34,265 bases of DNA. Origin: Magnetococcales bacterium. Lineage in GTDB: Bacteria; Pseudomonadota; Magnetococcia; Magnetococcales; JADGCH01. A program made the position numbers and the translations under genes. Location: positions 1 to 34,265 of the forward strand of contig JADGCM010000003.1 of the NCBI GenBank assembly GCA_015228995.1, written 5' to 3'. Each line of letters opens with the position of its first letter. The first letter of the stretch is position 1. Shown here one piece after another: positions 31,479 to 34,265 of the stretch. The notes under the pieces were generated by a model that worked only from the letters and a program-made list of their open reading frames with translations, searched no databases and was not told where the DNA came from.

Positions 31479-32552
31479 TCAATTATTTTCCATTAACAGA
31501 TCAATGGCCTCCAGCAAACGGAGCCCATCGGCATGGGTGGCGATGGTAATGCGTAGCTTATCGGATAGACGCGGGTCGTGACCAAAATAACGTACCAAAA
31601 TATTCAAATTTTTGAGATCGTTGCACCAGTCACGACCACCACGACGGCCGGCCGGGACGGTGGCCAACACGAAATTAGCCTGGCTCTCTGGTACTTGAAA
31701 GCCGCGTTGACGCAACCCCGAGGTCAGGTAGCGCCGCTCAGTGCGAATGGCCTGTATGGTTGGTTGAAACAAATCCAGATGCCGCAACACTGCAACGGCT
31801 GCCACCTGTGCCAGCCGGTCGAGGTTATAGGAGTCGCGCACCTTGTGCATCTGTTGCGCCAGCACTGTGGGTAGAAATCCCAAGCCAATGCGCAAACCGG
31901 CCAACGATAGTGATTTGGAAAAGCTGCGCGTGATGACCAGATTTTCATAGCGGGCCATCAAAGGGAGGCCATTGTCATCGGCAAAATCGACATAAGCCTC
32001 ATCCAATACCACGATGGCTGTGGTGGCGGCACATAGCTGCGCCACTTGCTCCAGAGGTACCGCATGTCCGGTGGGGGCATTGGGACGAGCAATCAAAATT
32101 AATTTAGCGCCACTCGCTAACAGCCCTTCAATGGGCAAATCGAGCTGATTTTGCCACGGGACGGCGTGAAATAGCCCCTCCTGTAACTGGGTCAAGACCG
32201 GGTAAAGGGTGTAACTGGGATCAGGAGCCGCTACCCCATCACCGACCGCAATAAAGGTACGCATGAGTAGGGTCAGTAGGTCGTCCGAGCCGTTGCCAAC
32301 CACCACTTGGTCAGCGTCCAGACCAAAGGCCGCTGCTGCAGCCTGCCGTACTTCACGTGAGCTGGGTTCTGGATAGAGGCGCAGAGCGTCATTGATAGCG
32401 GCGTGCAGCGCCTCTATCACCGGCTGGGGGGGACCGAATGGATTTTCGTTGGTATTGAGCTTAATGATCGGTTGGCCATCTCTTGGCTGCTCACCCGGGG
32501 CATAACCATCCATCGCCACGACACAGGGGCGCACCTGAGCCAATAGATTCAT
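31479..32552 (-). CDS. hisC: Histidinol-phosphate aminotransferase
   Basis: A 357-residue fold-type I PLP aminotransferase in histidine synthesis, converting imidazole-acetol phosphate and glutamate to histidinol phosphate. N-terminal LNTNENPFGPP, substrate-cofactor motif VVVGNGSDDLL, RPNAPTG, DEAYVDF, PLP lysine K213 in S-F-S-K-S-L-S-L-A-G-L-R-I-G and the final R of KLRITIA. AAGGAG lies eight bases before the ATG. It starts 13 bases after the cyclase gene, an uncommon neighbour. Confidence 0.94.
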   Translation of the reverse strand: MNLLAQVRPCVVAMDGYAPGEQPRDGQPIIKLNTNENPFGPPQPVIEALHAAINDALRLYPEPSSREVRQAAAAAFGLDADQVVVGNGSDDLLTLLMRTFIAVGDGVAAPDPSYTLYPVLTQLQEGLFHAVPWQNQLDLPIEGLLASGAKLILIARPNAPTGHAVPLEQVAQLCAATTAIVVLDEAYVDFADDNGLPLMARYENLVITRSFSKSLSLAGLRIGLGFLPTVLAQQMHKVRDSYNLDRLAQVAAVAVLRHLDLFQPTIQAIRTERRYLTSGLRQRGFQVPESQANFVLATVPAGRRGGRDWCNDLKNLNILVRYFGHDPRLSDKLRITIATHADGLRLLEAIDLLMENN

Positions 32553-32565
32553 CCGGACTTACTCC

Positions 32566-34251
32566 TTATTTTTGGTTCCATAGCACCGAACTTAGTTCCA
32601 ACAGCTCTCTTGCTGAAGAGAGCACACGAGCTGGCATGGGCTCGACCCGACCACGAATCTCCAATTGATGGAGCGGGTAGTCCACCTGGGGCAGGTTCGC
32701 CAGTTCAAAGACCGCCTCGGAGATGATAACCTGGGCATCGTACGCCTTGGTTAGACTTTCCAAACGGCTAGCGGTATTGACGGTATCCCCTATCGCTGTC
32801 GTCTGTCGTGCGGAACCGTATCCCATCTCACCAACAATGGCTGTACCAACATGAATGCCGATACCGATGCGTAACGGCTCGCTCAGCTCCTCTGCCAAAC
32901 TGGCGTTGAATTGATCCAGACTGTGTCCCATGGAACCCGCAGCACGGATGGCGTCTCGGCAACCCTGACCAACGTCGCCATTCAGACCAAACAAGGCCAT
33001 CACCCCATCACCAATAAATTTATCAAGTTTGCCACCGCATGATTCCACCGCCTCCCCCATAAAGAGAAAATAGCGATTGAGTACGAATAGAACATCAAAG
33101 GGCAGCCGCCGCTCCGAAAAAGAGGTAAATCCACGTAAATCAGCAAACAGCACCACAACATCCATCTCACGCCCATGGCGCTGTTCAACGGCAGCCAGCA
33201 CATCAGACGCCCCAACATTGGCTTTCAATAGTGGCCAAGCAGATAAATCTTGCTGCGCCCTCGTTTGACAAGCCAAACGAATGCTGCTGGGAGCCCCGAT
33301 CTGGTTCAAAACCTGGCGTTCCAACGGACTGGGCGGCAGTAGCGATTCACTACCGCTACCAACCCGCACCCGGCAAGTCGAACAGCGACCACGGCCACCA
33401 CACAAGCTGGGATGATTGATGCGCGCCTGCTGCAAGGTCTCAAGCAGCGTGGCGCCCGGAGTAATAGGAACGCGGTGACGGTCGGCATAGCGCAATAGCG
33501 GTCGGTTACCAACCCGACTGGAAAGGTAGCGCCGCAACACAGGTGACATCAAGGCGGCAGATACCAAGGCCAACAATCCAGCCTGAAACCAATTGGCCAT
33601 ATTGAGGGTTGGTGGCAACATCTCTAGGGCCAATCGAGTCTGCTGTGCCAATCTGCTAAATAATTCTGGGTCTGCGTCAGCCAGCCGGCGGATATGCAAG
33701 CCAGAAGCAATATACCCGGCCAAGGCCAGTGTTACCAAAACCCACATCAATGGCGGCCACAGCCAGTGCCAGCGCTTATACCAGGGGTGCAATCGAGCCC
33801 AGGACCAAACACCGATGGAAGCGTGGGCCCAGACCAATAACAACAACACCCCCTGGACAACGCCATCGCTGCCGTAGGCAACCCAGAGGCTGAACTGAAC
33901 CAAAGGATAATTGACATCCACATGGTAATAATCATCCAACATCAAGGCTTTGACCAGATGGGGAGCCAACAGCGGTAAAATCAGCAATCCCAGCCAAATT
34001 TGGGCGCGCTGCCAAGTAGGCAACAACAGATGACGGCGCCGCTGCAGCGTCCACAAGCCCAAAGCAGGATGGAGCAACAGGGCGGTGTAGAACACAAACA
34101 TCAGCGGCGGATGATTCCATATCTCGGTCAACCACACTGCCGCCCAGTCCTGCACCTCAATGGAGATAATCCCAAGCGCATGGTTGGTGAAATGGCTAAC
34201 AACAAATAACGCCAGCAACAGGCCACTTATCAGACGCAACCGATCTTGCAC
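32566..34251 (-). CDS. Membrane 2Fe-2S ferredoxin-class III nucleotidyl cyclase fusion
   Basis: A 561-residue protein of three parts. Residues 1-240 hold five or six TM segments with several histidines (SHFTNHALGI, LLLHPALGLW), recalling haem-b-binding SdhC-like subunits. Residues about 250-335 form a plant-type 2Fe-2S ferredoxin with C284-x5-C290-x2-C293 and C328. Residues about 362-515 are a class III cyclase: metal D371 (FADLRGFTSF) and D415 (FIGDGVMALFG), and IGDTVNTASRLE. The GTG at 34251 follows GAGGGG at five bases. It probably makes cAMP in response to a redox signal at the membrane; cAMP versus cGMP cannot be settled here. Confidence 0.9.
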   Translation of the reverse strand: MQDRLRLISGLLLALFVVSHFTNHALGIISIEVQDWAAVWLTEIWNHPPLMFVFYTALLLHPALGLWTLQRRRHLLLPTWQRAQIWLGLLILPLLAPHLVKALMLDDYYHVDVNYPLVQFSLWVAYGSDGVVQGVLLLLVWAHASIGVWSWARLHPWYKRWHWLWPPLMWVLVTLALAGYIASGLHIRRLADADPELFSRLAQQTRLALEMLPPTLNMANWFQAGLLALVSAALMSPVLRRYLSSRVGNRPLLRYADRHRVPITPGATLLETLQQARINHPSLCGGRGRCSTCRVRVGSGSESLLPPSPLERQVLNQIGAPSSIRLACQTRAQQDLSAWPLLKANVGASDVLAAVEQRHGREMDVVVLFADLRGFTSFSERRLPFDVLFVLNRYFLFMGEAVESCGGKLDKFIGDGVMALFGLNGDVGQGCRDAIRAAGSMGHSLDQFNASLAEELSEPLRIGIGIHVGTAIVGEMGYGSARQTTAIGDTVNTASRLESLTKAYDAQVIISEAVFELANLPQVDYPLHQLEIRGRVEPMPARVLSSARELLELSSVLWNQK

Positions 34252-34265
34252 AAATTCCCCTCTCA

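Noticed and set aside
1-34265. tRNA, rRNA, CRISPR array, phage or plasmid functions
   Set aside because: No cloverleaf with a recognisable T-arm, no regularly spaced direct repeats and no integrase, capsid or replication gene was seen by eye; a covariance-model search would be decisive for small RNAs.

Overview
The window is about 34 kb of dense bacterial DNA of moderate GC. Gene families are typical of Proteobacteria: RsmD, HemB, HisC, Sco/PCuAC copper chaperones, rubredoxin/rubrerythrin, c-di-GMP and cyclic-nucleotide signalling. Two features suggest, without proving, a magnetotactic lineage such as Magnetococcales. One is a 2-oxoacid:ferredoxin oxidoreductase pair (usable in a reductive TCA cycle). 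The other is a short cation-diffusion-facilitator protein resembling magnetosome MamB from its first residues (M-K-F-x2-C-x2-C) to its TM5 metal motif. The genus assignment is inference.

Layout. (1) 1-3563, + strand: the 3' part of korA, whose frame is closed by a stop at 27-29, then korB, two TerD-family proteins and a TerB-family protein. (2) 3597-7432, + strand: a DxD glycosyltransferase with an AT-rich 3' end and two paralogous methyltransferase-TPR fusions. (3) 14496 down to 7392, - strand: a tight surface-polysaccharide-type operon (Nudix, four GT4 glycosyltransferases, a clan AA aspartic protease, an FkbM methyltransferase, a Sel1-repeat protein). (4) 14716-18274, + strand: the MamB-like CDF lacking its C-terminal domain, a complete IS1634-family element (15344-17128) with 19-bp inverted repeats and a 6-bp target duplication, and a broken PilJ/HAMP/CZB sensor gene whose start codon lies inside that duplication. 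(5) 18298-22989, + strand: an exported iron-sulfur operon (Tat aldo/keto reductase-ferredoxin, DUF6599, Tat DUF362, NapH-NapG-like fusion). (6) 24856 down to 23036, - strand: rubredoxin, rubredoxin reductase, rubrerythrin. (7) 26233 down to 24878: an orphan ABC ATPase and RsmD; divergently, a response regulator overlapping hemB (26326-27824). (8) 30812 down to 27835: phosphodiesterase, receiver-PAS-GGDEF, Sco, PCuAC. (9) hicB with a hicA interrupted by one stop codon. (10) 34251 down to 31479: a membrane 2Fe-2S/class III cyclase and hisC.

How the parts fit. The operons at 18.3-23.0 and 23.0-24.9 kb both handle electrons through Fe-S, rubredoxin and flavin centres; Sco/PCuAC serves copper-oxidase assembly. 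The 3.6-14.5 kb block decorates the cell surface. The 14.7-18.3 kb segment looks like a decayed metal-transport/taxis locus hit by an insertion sequence. Three copies of a GC-rich palindromic repeat (12.5, 14.65, 30.87 kb) are scattered outside essential genes, one forming the C-terminal tail of a protein. No tRNA, rRNA or CRISPR array was seen, and no gene-free stretch exceeds 300 bases apart from the two ends of the insertion sequence.
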